A stretch of DNA of 64,000 bases from Halobacillus karajensis (lineage in GTDB: Bacteria; Bacillota; Bacilli; Bacillales; Halobacillaceae), in contig NZ_FNWW01000007.1 in assembly GCF_900108515.1 (NCBI RefSeq), positions 1 to 64,000 on the forward strand, written 5' to 3'. Numbering within the stretch: position 1 is the first letter of the stretch; each line of letters opens with the position of its first letter. Below the pieces are notes generated by a model, which was given only the letters and a program-made list of their open reading frames with translations, was not told the origin of the DNA and made no database searches. This document shows positions 23,950-33,041 of the stretch, piece after piece. A program made the position numbers and the translations under genes.

Positions 23950-24756
23950 TTATATAAATAACAAGAGACTTAAAGCCATGACAGCCATCCCCGCGACAAC
24001 ACCATAAATCGACAGGTGAGCTTCTCCATACCTTCTTGAAGCAGGAAGCAATTCATCTAAAGAAATGAATACCATGATACCCGCTACCCCGGCAAATAGA
24101 ATGCCGAACATCAAGTCATTCAAGAATGGCATGAAAATAAGGTAAGCAAGAATCGCGCCGACCGGTTCAGCCAAACCACTTAAGAATGAAAGGTTAAACG
24201 CCTTTTTCTTGTCTCCTGTCGCATAGTACACGGGTACGGAGACGGCAATACCCTCTGGTATGTTATGAATCGCAATGGCAGCCGCGATAGCAATCCCCAA
24301 CCCAGGGTCATTCAAAGCTGCGGTAAAGGTTGCGATCCCTTCTGGAAAGTTATGAATCGCAATCGCAAGCGCTGTGAACGTTCCCATTTTCAATAAATCT
24401 GGGTCCTTAACGGCTGTTTGACTCTTCGACATGTCTTCCACTTTTTTCACTTCGTGTGGATTCCCTGCCTTAGGTATGAATTTATCAATCAATGCAATAA
24501 CAAGCATTCCTCCGAAAAAGGCACCGACCGTCGTCCACTGTCCTGCTTCGTTCCCCATTGCCGAAACAAGTGAATCTTGTGCTTTAAAAAAGATTTCAAC
24601 CATGGAAACATAAATCATGACTCCTGCAGAAAAGCCGAGGGCAACCGATAGGAATTTCGTGTTTGTCGTCTTGGCAAAAAATGCGATCAGACTCCCTACC
24701 CCCGTGGCTAAACCAGCAAGGAGAGTAAGACCAAATGCTAACAACAAGTTTTCCAT
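23950..24756 (-). CDS. zupT: ZIP-family metal transporter (ZupT-like)
   Basis: A 268-aa ZIP transporter for zinc or other divalent metals. The metal-site helices are clear: [16 protein letters not shown] and [17 protein letters not shown], the HNxPEG motifs of helices IV and [11 protein letters not shown] and [14 protein letters not shown] also fit ZupT. Eight helices are expected. AAGGAGAGG precedes the ATG. No metal regulator lies nearby. Confidence 0.92.
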   Translation of the reverse strand: MENLLLAFGLTLLAGLATGVGSLIAFFAKTTNTKFLSVALGFSAGVMIYVSMVEIFFKAQDSLVSAMGNEAGQWTTVGAFFGGMLVIALIDKFIPKAGNPHEVKKVEDMSKSQTAVKDPDLLKMGTFTALAIAIHNFPEGIATFTAALNDPGLGIAIAAAIAIHNIPEGIAVSVPVYYATGDKKKAFNLSFLSGLAEPVGAILAYLIFMPFLNDLMFGILFAGVAGIMVFISLDELLPASRRYGEAHLSIYGVVAGMAVMALSLLLFI

Positions 24757-24964
24757 TGTACCTCTCCTTCAATTCGAACATTTTCTTATTCCCATTGTAA
24801 CGAAAGTTTTTCCTTAGTGCAACTTTTTTAGTTTTAGTTATATTTTATGTGCCCATTTAAAAAATGACACCATTTCTTTGAAACTTTTATATTCATATTT
24901 ATTTCGTCCTGTGCATAATCTATCCTTTTTGAAATAAAAAGAAACCCATGGAAAGGTTCATAAA

Positions 24965-24995
24965 AATAAACCACCATCCTTATCGGACCGTGGTT
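24965..24995 (-). terminator. Terminator after the SIMPL gene
   Basis: On the minus strand AACCAC-G-GTCC pairs with GGAT-G-GTGGTT, followed by TATTTTTA. Confidence 0.75.
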
Positions 24996-25007
24996 CTTCT
25001 TCAATCG

Positions 25008-25670
25008 TCAAGAAAAATATTGAAAATGAGCTTCTACCCGGGCCACTGTTTCTAACGTCCCCGGTTCGATCGGTGTAGCTGTTGCTCCAAGCCCCTCACT
25101 TTTTTGGTAACTTTGCATAGGAACAGCAGGAGGGGAGTCGATTTCCTTGATTTTCACTGGGGTGGGATCAAGGTTTAATCCTAATGTACTAGCAATGGTC
25201 TGAGCATTGGCCCCTGCATTCCGGAGCGCCACTTTTAAAGCATCCTGATAATTTTGATACGGGTCTTTCACCGTAAACTCAAAGTTTGATATGCGGTTTG
25301 CTCCATTTGCGACCGCTGTATCGATAATATAGCCTGTTTGACTGACGTCCTCTATCGTGACATTAAACGTATGAGTCACTTGATAGCCTCTGAAAACCTG
25401 TTGGCCATCCACATAATCATATTCCGGAAAAATGAAATAATCGGCCGTTTGAATGTGGTCTTCAGGAACACCCGCCGCCATCAACTGTGTCCGTACCTGT
25501 TCCATGATCTGGGCATTTTCCTGTTGGGCTTTTTCCAGGTTCATGTCTTGTGTGACCGCCCCAATGTTCACATTCACTACATCCGGGCAAACATGAACTT
25601 TACCGGTCCCGTTTACTTTGAGGAGCCGTGACTCCCCTTCTCTTGCCTGCCTTACTGGTTGATAATACAT
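25008..25670 (-). CDS. SIMPL domain (DUF541) protein, 220 aa
   Basis: LLKVNGTGKVHVCPDVVNVNIGA and the AQQENAQIMEQVRTQLMAAG repeat region are typical of SIMPL/DUF541 proteins. Bacterial members are usually exported and have been linked to oxidative stress tolerance. This one has no clear signal peptide, so it may be cytoplasmic. GAGGGGTG precedes the ATG. It is monocistronic with its own terminator. Confidence 0.85.
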   Translation of the reverse strand: MYYQPVRQAREGESRLLKVNGTGKVHVCPDVVNVNIGAVTQDMNLEKAQQENAQIMEQVRTQLMAAGVPEDHIQTADYFIFPEYDYVDGQQVFRGYQVTHTFNVTIEDVSQTGYIIDTAVANGANRISNFEFTVKDPYQNYQDALKVALRNAGANAQTIASTLGLNLDPTPVKIKEIDSPPAVPMQSYQKSEGLGATATPIEPGTLETVARVEAHFQYFS

Positions 25671-25791
25671 GACGCACCCCTCCCATTTTAATACATGTAA
25701 AAAGGAAAGAGATTATGTCACAACCACGAAAGGAAAAAAAATCCTATACTTTTATTTCCATTTATTGAATAGATAGTAAAAGGGGGTGTCA

Positions 25792-27258
25792 ATGGTGGAG
25801 AGACGAAAGGATCGAAGAAAAGATACAAGTGTTTATAAAACGATCATCACAAATGGGCTGAGGACCCAAGGAAGGAAAAAACGTGTCCTTATTTTAGGGG
25901 CAGGAATAGCCGGACTTGTCTCCGCTTCGCTCTTAAAACAAGCAGGGCATGAAGTGATCCTCCTTGAAGCCAATGATAGGGTTGGAGGAAGAATTCATAC
26001 GATCAGGGAGCCTTTTAGCAACGGGAATTACATAGATGCAGGTGCCATGAGAATTCCCACCAATCATACACTTGTGCAGACCTACATTGAAAAGTTCGGG
26101 CTCTCGACGAATCCCTTTACGAACACGAATCCGAATGATCTACTGATGATCAATGGGCAGCAAGTTTACAGACAAGCCTATGAACAAAATCCTGATCTTT
26201 TAAAATTCGACCTTGCCCCACACGAACAGGGGAAAACGGCCAGCGAACTTTTTCTGTCTGCTGTCCAACCTTTTCTGGATATTTATGAGAACAGTACAGA
26301 TGCCGAAAAAGATCGCTTAGCAAAGGAATTTTCCGACTACTCCATGGGAGAATATCTGCGCGAAAACCCTTTTGGTCCTTCCCTTTCCAGTAATGCCGTT
26401 CGAATGATCAAAGTGGTGCTTGGCATCGAAGGGTTCCCTGAGTTTTCTTTTCTGGATATATTAATCGATATCACCTTCCCCATTTTCAAAGGGGATACCC
26501 AATTCATCGAAATCCAGGGTGGGAACGATCGACTGCCCCAGGCGTTCCTTCCGCAGTTAATTGATAACATATATTTTGATCAAAAAGTCATCAAAATCAT
26601 CCATCACCATAACCGGGTGACCGCCTATGCTGAAGACCAACGATTTAAAAAACAAACATGCTGGTCCGCGGATCTTCTGCTCACAACCATCCCTTTCAGT
26701 GCAAGTCAGTTCATCGACATTCGTCCCTATGGCTGTCTCTCTCAGAGAAAATGGCAGGCAATTAGAGAAGTCATCAATGTACCAGCCGTCAAAATTGGAA
26801 TCGAATTTAAATCACGCTTTTGGGAGAAGTATCCATTTGGCCACATTGTTACTGATTTCCCTACCCGTTTCGCGTATCAAGCTAGTCACCATCAGGGCTT
26901 GTCAGGGCCAGGTATCCTCTTGGCAAGCTATACATGGGGGCAAAATGCCCTTTTATTCAACAGCCTAAGCCATAAAGAAGCCACCAAACAAGTGCTTGAA
27001 GATCTTGCTCGTGCCTACGGATCGATCGTTTATGAAGAGTACTTGCAAAGCGTTGTGTATAATTGGAGCCAAAATCCCTTTTCTGCGGGATGCTTTACTT
27101 TATTCACCCCTGGTCAAAGTCGGGATCTCGAAGAAGTGATCCCTCAGCCGGAAGGGAGAATCCATTTTGCCGGGGAGCATACCTCGGTGTACCATGGCTG
27201 GATTGAAGGAGCTGTGGAATCTGGCATCCGCGCAGCCATAGAGATGAACCAAAGGTAA
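25792..27258 (+). CDS. Flavin-containing amine oxidase, 488 aa
   Basis: An FAD-dependent amine oxidase of the monoamine oxidase family. The dinucleotide-binding motif VLILGAGIAGLVSASLLKQAG, the GG doublet VGGRIHTIREP and the C-terminal GRIHFAGEHTSVYHGWIEGA (FAD contacts) are all present. The basic N-terminal 30 residues (ERRKDRRKDTSVYKTII) form an extension. The ATG at 25792 is chosen for its spacing to AAAGGGGG. The amine substrate is unknown; homologues in Bacillus are often annotated as L-amino acid or putrescine oxidase-like. Confidence 0.9.
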   Translation: MVERRKDRRKDTSVYKTIITNGLRTQGRKKRVLILGAGIAGLVSASLLKQAGHEVILLEANDRVGGRIHTIREPFSNGNYIDAGAMRIPTNHTLVQTYIEKFGLSTNPFTNTNPNDLLMINGQQVYRQAYEQNPDLLKFDLAPHEQGKTASELFLSAVQPFLDIYENSTDAEKDRLAKEFSDYSMGEYLRENPFGPSLSSNAVRMIKVVLGIEGFPEFSFLDILIDITFPIFKGDTQFIEIQGGNDRLPQAFLPQLIDNIYFDQKVIKIIHHHNRVTAYAEDQRFKKQTCWSADLLLTTIPFSASQFIDIRPYGCLSQRKWQAIREVINVPAVKIGIEFKSRFWEKYPFGHIVTDFPTRFAYQASHHQGLSGPGILLASYTWGQNALLFNSLSHKEATKQVLEDLARAYGSIVYEEYLQSVVYNWSQNPFSAGCFTLFTPGQSRDLEEVIPQPEGRIHFAGEHTSVYHGWIEGAVESGIRAAIEMNQR

Positions 27259-27356
27259 CAAGAGAAAGTGCCCTTTGGATCTCTTCCTTCTTCGTACCGG
27301 GTATTCAGCTTTCTGGATTTCAGGATCACGTGCCCATCATCCAAATCTCCCACTTA

Positions 27357-27398
27357 AAAAAAGCACGTGCCATATGAAAAAGGCACATGCTTTTTTTA
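27357..27398. terminator. Bidirectional terminator
   Basis: AAAGCACGTGCC and GGCACATGCTTT form a 12-bp stem with one mismatch, flanked by A-runs and T-runs. It separates the convergent amine oxidase and protease genes. Confidence 0.85.
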
Positions 27399-27400
27399 CT

Positions 27401-28576
27401 TTAGTCTTCTGTTTCTTCTTCTTTTGCTTCCTCTTCTTCGTTCGTGCTCAATTCTTCTCCAGTCCCATTCCAAATTTTCACCGACTGGTTTTCCTTTTTG
27501 ACAGGATACACGACCTTATACTTCTTCTTTTGAACTTCTCCATCAATCGTCTCTTCAGCAGATAAAAACGCAGTAACTTCAACCTGGTCCTCTTTAGGAT
27601 CTGCGACTAAGTTATCTACTTGCACACTCAGTGTATTGTTATAGCCAGAGCGGAACTTTTCAAATGAAATGTCCTCCTGCCAGCTGCTGCTCAATAACGA
27701 ATAAGCAGTAACGAAGTCACCCTGATTAATGCTATCGTAAAAATACTGCACCATATAGCTCGCTTGTTCAGCATCTGTCCCTGTGACAGGAGATGTCACC
27801 TGGTCGGTTAGCTCAGGAAATTCTGGAAGGGAGCGCATCGGTGAATCACTCCACCGTCTGACCATCGGCAGGACATCAGCAACGGGGATGCTGAAGCCGA
27901 TTGTTTCCTCATCCATCTTCGCGGAGTTGATGCCGATCACTTCTCCTGTTTTTCTATCCAACAGCGGGCCGCCGCTGTTTCCAGGAGAGATTGGAGCTGA
28001 TATCTGGTAAAGGTTTTTATAATGAAAAGGCTCGATATCTAATGTACGGTCAAGACCGCTAATTTCTCCGCGCGTGACTGTATTTTGCAGCCCTAATGGA
28101 CTCCCAAGTGCCAGGACTTCATCCAATAGTTCAGCTGTATCTTCCTCCCTGACTGGAAGGGGGGCCTTCCCTTTCATTCCTGGGACGCGGACAACGGCGA
28201 CATCAACGTCACGACTGAGCCCGATAACATCCCCGGGCATCTTTTTCCCGTCAGAGGTTTTGACATTCACACTTTCTGTATTGGCTACAACGTGAGCATT
28301 GGTCATGATGTCACCTTTATCATTGTACAAAAACCCCGAGCCCACGGTTCCATCTTCAAGTTCAATCTGGACGACAAGTTTTTGAGATTCAAAAATAATC
28401 TCCTGGGTCCCTTTCGGTACTTCTCCCGCTTCTTCATCATCCGCAGGAGGCTGCGCCAGAACAGCAGAAACTTGCATATCTTCTTCCACAGCATGTATTA
28501 CATAGAAAACGCCCGCAATTCCGCCACCAAGGATAAGAAGAGTGGCGAGAAGGCTGATTATCCAAGAGCGTTTCAT
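27401..28576 (-). CDS. HtrA/DegP-like trypsin-family serine protease, membrane-anchored
   Basis: One N-terminal membrane helix (IISLLATLLILGGGIAGVFYV) is followed by a trypsin-like domain with the triad His in MTNAHVV, Asp in RDVDVAVVRV and Ser in SPGNSGGPLL. There is no PDZ domain; a C-terminal domain of about 120 residues resembles a small nuclear-transport-factor-like fold. The tail is very acidic (EEEEAKEEETED). It should degrade or sense damaged exported proteins. The ATG at 28576 is six bases from GGGGG that overlaps the stop of the upstream gene, so the two are coupled. Confidence 0.85.
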   Translation of the reverse strand: MKRSWIISLLATLLILGGGIAGVFYVIHAVEEDMQVSAVLAQPPADDEEAGEVPKGTQEIIFESQKLVVQIELEDGTVGSGFLYNDKGDIMTNAHVVANTESVNVKTSDGKKMPGDVIGLSRDVDVAVVRVPGMKGKAPLPVREEDTAELLDEVLALGSPLGLQNTVTRGEISGLDRTLDIEPFHYKNLYQISAPISPGNSGGPLLDRKTGEVIGINSAKMDEETIGFSIPVADVLPMVRRWSDSPMRSLPEFPELTDQVTSPVTGTDAEQASYMVQYFYDSINQGDFVTAYSLLSSSWQEDISFEKFRSGYNNTLSVQVDNLVADPKEDQVEVTAFLSAEETIDGEVQKKKYKVVYPVKKENQSVKIWNGTGEELSTNEEEEAKEEETED

Positions 28577-28586
28577 CTTCATCCCC

Positions 28587-29738
28587 CTATTCAACTAACC
28601 ACTCCATCTCGCTAATTTCGACAGAGTATTCTCCTTCTTCTAATTCATAGTGCATCTTTTCAAAGTTTCCTAGATCTTTTGGATTTAAGTAATTCGGAAA
28701 AACTTTCACTGCTTCGGAACGAACAGCCTTCCCGTCTTTATTAAGGATGTCGTATTTTACAGTTACTTTACTGATGATCTGGGTGGCAACACTCTTTAGC
28801 TCACCGCTCACTTTGTAGTCTCCGAACTCATCTTTCGTTATGGATAGATCCACTACTTCAAGGGCCTGGGTTTCGTTACGCAGTTCATCCTTTGCCGCCT
28901 GCTGCATCGCACTTTCCAGCCTTTGCTGCTCCGCTTGCTCAAAGGCTTCCTTTTCCTGCTGGATCCTCTCTTTCAGCTGGATTAATTTTTTATCGTTCGA
29001 GACGTACTGCAGCCCTTGATCAATAGTGGCGATGGCTTCTGTATATCGTTTTTCTCCTGCAGCTGCTTCCGCTTTCTTCGTTGACTGGTTGATGATTTTC
29101 TCGTAAATCTTTTCTCTTACCTTTGAGGCTTCTTCCAAATTGAGATGGGACAATGTATCAAGCTTTGCCGCCAGCTCATCAACATCAGTGATTTTGGAAA
29201 GTTCCTGATTGACTTCCTTCAAAGTGAGCTTGGAATCCAATTCATTCATTTTAGGTACGAGTGTCACTAAGAGACGACTGTTTTCCTTCCTTAAAGCTTC
29301 CTGAATGGCTGACAGTTCCTTATTCGCTTCTTCGAGTGAACCGTCTTCAATCAACTGACCCACAGCCTCGAGCTCATTTTCCCAGCTGAGTGCTTCCTGT
29401 ACATGATTCAGTTCGTTCTGGAGCGCTTCCACTTCCGGACGGTGGTTGATCGCCCCAACCAGCAACTTTTCCGCTTCCCTGTACTCCCCTTTGAGCGCCA
29501 CTTCTTCGGCTTCTTTTTTCATTGCTGCTACTTCATGATTGATATCTTTTTGATAATCGTAGACAAAATAAAGGGCTACCCCCATTACAACCAAAAGGAT
29601 TACAGGTGTAATGATTGGCAACCACGATCGTCTTGCCTTATTATTTGATTCAGACGCACGTTCAAGGTTTTTTCCACATTGAGAACAAAAGCGGGCGCCA
29701 TCATTCAATTCATGGTTACAATGAGGACATTTGATCAA
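28587..29738 (-). CDS. Zinc-ribbon, membrane-anchored coiled-coil protein with FxLYD-like domain
   Basis: Residues 1-25 form a zinc ribbon (CPHC...CSQCG). One membrane helix follows (WLPIITPVILLVVMGVALYFV), then about 200 residues of helical, Glu-rich repeat structure. The last 100 residues (LEVVDLSITKDEFGDYKVSG...VTVKYDILNKDGKAV) look like an FxLYD domain. I choose a TTG start at 29738 because GGGAGG lies eight bases ahead and the zinc ribbon begins directly after. It is transcribed with the HtrA-like protease and probably works with it at the membrane. Confidence 0.8.
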   Translation of the reverse strand: MIKCPHCNHELNDGARFCSQCGKNLERASESNNKARRSWLPIITPVILLVVMGVALYFVYDYQKDINHEVAAMKKEAEEVALKGEYREAEKLLVGAINHRPEVEALQNELNHVQEALSWENELEAVGQLIEDGSLEEANKELSAIQEALRKENSRLLVTLVPKMNELDSKLTLKEVNQELSKITDVDELAAKLDTLSHLNLEEASKVREKIYEKIINQSTKKAEAAAGEKRYTEAIATIDQGLQYVSNDKKLIQLKERIQQEKEAFEQAEQQRLESAMQQAAKDELRNETQALEVVDLSITKDEFGDYKVSGELKSVATQIISKVTVKYDILNKDGKAVRSEAVKVFPNYLNPKDLGNFEKMHYELEEGEYSVEISEMEWLVE

Positions 29739-29936
29739 AGTCCCGTCCTCCCTTTCTCTCACTTCATCATTTTAACAACTCATCCATCCTTATTTATTAT
29801 AGCACGCCTTTTCCCGATTTCGTAAACGTCATAGGTCCTTTTTTTAAAAAAATCATGGCTATACAGGTAAAGCGCACGGCCCGTTTTTCTCGTCCTGCAT
29901 AAAATGGTATCACTCACATTTGAGAGGAGGGTATTG

Positions 29937-30023
29937 ATGGCCAATCGCGCGAATGAAAATCAGCAAAAGAGAAAGCCCTCAAAACCATGCTGTGGACGTA
30001 AACGTAAAGGAACGTCCCGTTAA
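29937..30023 (+). CDS. Tiny Cys-Cys basic protein, 28 aa
   Basis: The translation is MANRANENQQKRKPSKPCC followed by GRKRKGTSR. GAGGAGGG lies five bases before the ATG and a terminator starts six bases after the stop, so this is a complete small transcription unit. The function is unknown; the double Cys and basic residues would suit metal or nucleic-acid binding. Confidence 0.6.
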   Translation: MANRANENQQKRKPSKPCCGRKRKGTSR

Positions 30024-30029
30024 GCTATT

Positions 30030-30059
30030 AGAGCCGCAGATGAGGAGCGGCTCTTTTTC
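30030..30059 (+). terminator. Terminator after the 28-aa gene
   Basis: AGAGCCGC / GCGGCTCT forms an 8-bp stem followed by TTTTT. Confidence 0.88.
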
Positions 30060-30179
30060 AGATTGCTCCAGGTTCTTTCGTCACAGGAATGTAATCGTTT
30101 TGTAGGTATTTTGTCTTTGTTATAGGGACACCCCCTTGTTAAAATAGGCAGAGTGAAAATTTTGAAAGGGGACTCTCCT

Positions 30180-30674
30180 ATGAATAAACACTTATTATCC
30201 CTTCTACTTTTGCCTATTTTGTTGATCAACTTCACTCTCCCGGTGTCCGCCGATGAAGGGGACAAGCCGGTTCAAAATATAGAGACGAAATCAATGTCTA
30301 TAGATAAGAAAACGAAGGAAACCGACCGTTTCCCTGAAAAAGAGAAGCAAGCGAAACTAGCGGATGCTTCCAAAACGGATGTCGAACGAACAGTAGCTGT
30401 CGAAGCAACTGCTTACACGGCTTGGTGTGAAGGATGCAGTGGTGTTACTTACACGGGCATTGACCTTCGTGCCCATCCGGACCAAAAAGTGATTGCCGTC
30501 GACCCAAATATCATCCCATTAGGCTCTAAAGTCCGTGTTCCCGGCTATGGTATTGCCGTCGCAGGGGATATTGGCGGAGATATTGAAGGGCATCGGATCG
30601 ATATTTTTATAGCCCAGCAAGAAGACGCCCTTGACTACGGGCGCCAGCAGATTGAAGTAGAAATTCTGAATTAA
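30180..30674 (+). CDS. Secreted 3D-domain protein (YuiC-like)
   Basis: A 164-aa protein with a signal peptide (LLSLLLLPILLINFTLPVSA), a charged linker of about 60 residues and a C-terminal 3D domain. The three conserved aspartates are in VIAVDPNIIPLGSKV, VAGDIGG and GHRIDIF, and the start is EATAYTAWC. The 3D domain is the catalytic fold of lytic transglycosylases related to Sps/YuiC, so a role in peptidoglycan cleavage is likely. The ATG at 30180 follows AAAGGGG; the longer frame is rejected. A terminator is shared with the next, convergent gene. Confidence 0.9.
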   Translation: MNKHLLSLLLLPILLINFTLPVSADEGDKPVQNIETKSMSIDKKTKETDRFPEKEKQAKLADASKTDVERTVAVEATAYTAWCEGCSGVTYTGIDLRAHPDQKVIAVDPNIIPLGSKVRVPGYGIAVAGDIGGDIEGHRIDIFIAQQEDALDYGRQQIEVEILN

Positions 30675-30692
30675 TCCTTTTTCTTATATTTT

Positions 30693-30729
30693 AAAAGCGG
30701 CTCCCTATATAATAAGGAAGCCGCTTTTT
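30693..30729. terminator. Bidirectional terminator
   Basis: AAAAGCGGCT and AGCCGCTTTT, with extra CCT/AGG pairing inside, are flanked by T-runs. It lies between convergent genes. Confidence 0.85.
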
Positions 30730-30730
30730 A

Positions 30731-30967
30731 TTAGTCTCGGCTGAATCTTGTCCGGCGCGCGCATTTATCTAAGTAAAAGCTTTCCACACCACGGGTATGA
30801 AGCGCCACACCATCTTCTAAAAACCACCATGTTCCACGGTCCAGCTGTTTGATAATAAATTCGGAAGTTTCACGTTCATCCATCTCTTCACTTAATTCAA
30901 GATCATGAGTCACCACACGTTTGCTGTCCAGTAAAAAAATAACGTGCCATTCTTTTTTCTTCGCCAT
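30731..30967 (-). CDS. Hypothetical protein, 78 aa
   Basis: A small soluble protein beginning MAKKKEWHVIFLLDSKRVVT, with a Trp-rich middle (RGTWWFLEDGVALHTRGVES). GGAGGAG lies seven bases before the ATG. No function is recognised. Confidence 0.7.
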   Translation of the reverse strand: MAKKKEWHVIFLLDSKRVVTHDLELSEEMDERETSEFIIKQLDRGTWWFLEDGVALHTRGVESFYLDKCARRTRFSRD

Positions 30968-31374
30968 ATGAACACTCCTCCAGCTATGTAGTTACTACTT
31001 AAATACCCAGGTTCTTTATAGTTTAATCTTAAAATTCTTTCTCATACATCTTCTAGCTCTTAACTAAATCCCCTCCCATTCGTTAAACCGCAACAAAAAA
31101 GCCACGCCTAAAGAGCGTCGCTTTCGGATCAGCCTTTATGTAGGGGGAGGTACGCCGGATGTACGCCGGGAAGTTCTCCGGTTTGCTTTGGCACAAACAA
31201 AGAAAAACCAGCGAGTGACATATGAGCGAACGACAGGTATAAGACATCCCTCCAATAAATGTGATCGATCATCCTGTCTAGCCTTTAAATGAACCACTTG
31301 TCCTCTTTGAATCGTGTTCCTTCTACGAAAGGCTGAGGGTTATTCTCTTTGTACAACCATTGTATGCATAAAGA
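30968..31374. other. Intergenic region with a GC-richer, possibly structured block
   Basis: No supported gene is present. The block at about 31100-31210 is richer in G and C than its surroundings and holds the direct repeat TACGCCGG (31151 and 31162). A 54-codon minus-strand frame crosses it (MSYTCRSLICHSL at its start) without an RBS. It may be an RNA element or a remnant of a repeat; I cannot assign it. Confidence 0.35.
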
Positions 31375-31403
31375 TTTACAAATAGACGAGTCTCCGTTAT
31401 AAT
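31375..31403 (+). promoter_or_regulatory. Promoter of the tsuA-like gene
   Basis: TTTACA and TATAAT are separated by 17 bp and lie about 50 bp before the start codon. Confidence 0.75.
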
Positions 31404-31453
31404 ATCCAAAGTTCTAAAATCAAAGTAAACAAATAGGAATTAGGAGGAATAAC

Positions 31454-32701
31454 ATGCAACAGCAGACTGTCACCGAAACGGTTCAAGAAAAGAATCGTTC
31501 TACTGTCATCGCTCCTTTAGATCCAGTTCAGAAACCATTGGTCTGGATCGGCGCGATCGTTTCTCTGCTTTTATTTATAACAATTATTTCGGTCACTACT
31601 TTTACCCAAGGGGTTCTATTCTTAATCGGACTTGCCTTCGGGCTCGTGCTTCTGCACGCAAGATTCGGCTTCACTAGTGCCTTCCGACGACTGATTTCCG
31701 TCGGAAATGTGCAGGGACTTCAGGCGCACATGTTGATGCTCGCTGTTGCCACAACCTTGTTTGCCATTATTTTGGCCACTGGTTTCAGCTTTACAGGCAC
31801 AGCCCCTGCAGGCTATGTCTTCCCTGTCGGTGTGAGCGTTGTTTTCGGTTCCTTTCTTTTCGGGATCGGCATGCAGCTTGGTTCTGGCTGTGCTTCAGGG
31901 ACGCTGTACACCGTTGGGGGCGGAAAATCATCCATGATCCTGACATTGCTCGGATTCATCGGAGGTTCTGTGCTTGGAGCCTACCATATCGGGTTCTGGC
32001 GCGAGACCCCTTCCCTGCCTGCGATTTCTCTTGCGGAATCCACAGGGTTTGGATACTTCGGCGGCTGGATCTTGCAATTGGCCATTTTCCTCGGCATTTA
32101 CGGCATCACCGTTAAAATCGCCAAGAAAAAGAATCCACCGAAAATGGCACCACTTAAAACGACCACAGGTCTTAAAAAATTGTGGCGCGGGGCTTGGCCA
32201 TTGTTACTTGCGGCTGTACTTTTAGCCGTATTGAACGCGATCACACTCGCCGTTCGCGGAAATCCTTGGGGCATCACATCAGCCTTCGCCCTGTGGGGAT
32301 CCAAGTTCATCCAAATGTTCGGTGTTGATGTAGCAAGCTGGACATACTGGGCGGACGACGCGGCTCCACTGAACCAAACCGTACTCGCAGATTCTACAAG
32401 TGTCATGAACTTCGGAATCATTCTTGGTGCCTTCATTGCGGCAAGCTTCCAGGGCAACTTCAAACCAGGAAAAATTAAACCAGGCGTAGCAACGGCTTCC
32501 ATCATTGGAGGAATTTTGATGGGTTACGGCGCACGTCTTGCATTCGGCTGCAACATTGGTGCTTATTTCGGCGGTATCGCTTCCTTCAGTCTGCACGGCT
32601 GGGTATGGATGATCATGGCGCTCATCGGAACCTATCTTGCCTTGTTCCTGCGTCCGCTGTTCGGCATGAAAAACCCGAATCCGAACGATTCCATCTGCTA
32701 A
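31454..32701 (+). CDS. tsuA: YeeE/YedE-family sulfur-compound (thiosulfate) transporter
   Basis: An integral membrane protein of 415 aa with about ten helices and two internally repeated halves. The hallmark loops with cysteines are GIGMQLGSGCASGTLYTVGG in the first half and ARLAFGCNIGAYFGGIAS in the second. In characterised TsuA these cysteines pass thiosulfate through the channel. Many Bacillaceae members occur with TusA or rhodanese genes; none is adjacent here. GGAGGA precedes the ATG. Confidence 0.88.
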   Translation: MQQQTVTETVQEKNRSTVIAPLDPVQKPLVWIGAIVSLLLFITIISVTTFTQGVLFLIGLAFGLVLLHARFGFTSAFRRLISVGNVQGLQAHMLMLAVATTLFAIILATGFSFTGTAPAGYVFPVGVSVVFGSFLFGIGMQLGSGCASGTLYTVGGGKSSMILTLLGFIGGSVLGAYHIGFWRETPSLPAISLAESTGFGYFGGWILQLAIFLGIYGITVKIAKKKNPPKMAPLKTTTGLKKLWRGAWPLLLAAVLLAVLNAITLAVRGNPWGITSAFALWGSKFIQMFGVDVASWTYWADDAAPLNQTVLADSTSVMNFGIILGAFIAASFQGNFKPGKIKPGVATASIIGGILMGYGARLAFGCNIGAYFGGIASFSLHGWVWMIMALIGTYLALFLRPLFGMKNPNPNDSIC

Positions 32702-32725
32702 TTTGAAAATACTCATAGAAATCAG

Positions 32726-32753
32726 GCTGTCGAGATAACCTCGACAGCTTTTT
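32726..32753 (+). terminator. Terminator of the tsuA-like gene
   Basis: GCTGTCGAG-ATAAC-CTCGACAGC followed by TTTTT. Confidence 0.9.
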
Positions 32754-32811
32754 CTATGTAAAATTACTGTCACTGTTTTAGCTATTTTCAAAAAAATGTG
32801 GTATGATAAAG

Positions 32812-32947
32812 GCAGATAAAGGATACACATAAGAAAAGGACCACAGCTGGCACTGCGGTCCTCCCGGATAAGCGCTTCTGCCAAAGGGCGCAGCCTGTAA
32901 AATAGACTCACCCGCATTCACGTCAGAATAGGGAGTCTATTTTTTTA
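32812..32947 (+). ncRNA. Candidate antisense antitoxin RNA
   Basis: An extended -10 box (TGG-TATGAT, 32799-32807) predicts a plus-strand RNA from about 32812. It would end at the hairpin AATAGACTC / GAGTCTATT with a T-run at about 32940-32946. It overlaps the 3' part of the convergent toxin message by about 110 nt, the arrangement known for txpA/ratA and bsrG/SR4 in B. subtilis. Confidence 0.6.
32837..32862 (-). terminator. Terminator of the toxin mRNA
   Basis: On the minus strand AGGACC-G-CAG and CTG-T-GGTCCT pair, followed by TTTTCTT. It ends the toxin message after a long 3' untranslated region. Confidence 0.75.
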
Positions 32948-33041
32948 TGCGTAAAATCGCGACAACTAAGCCGAGAACGGACACGATGAACGAACTGAAT
33001 GCGATCATCACCATCAACGATTCATACATACTCAGAGGCAT
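32937..33041 (-). CDS. Type I toxin, holin-like (TxpA/BsrG family), 34 aa
   Basis: The peptide starts MPLSMYESLMVMIAFSSFIV and ends in a basic RIKK. The MYESLMxMIxF motif followed by one hydrophobic helix is the signature of the putative holin-like toxins of Firmicutes, which act on the membrane. AAAGGGGGTG precedes the ATG. The gene overlaps convergently with a predicted antisense RNA. It was too short for routine ORF calling. Confidence 0.85.
   Translation of the reverse strand: MPLSMYESLMVMIAFSSFIVSVLGLVVAILRIKK

Noticed and set aside
32098-32917. Long minus-strand ORFs opposite the tsuA-like gene
   Set aside because: Antisense shadows of a membrane protein with clear motifs and promoter on the plus strand.
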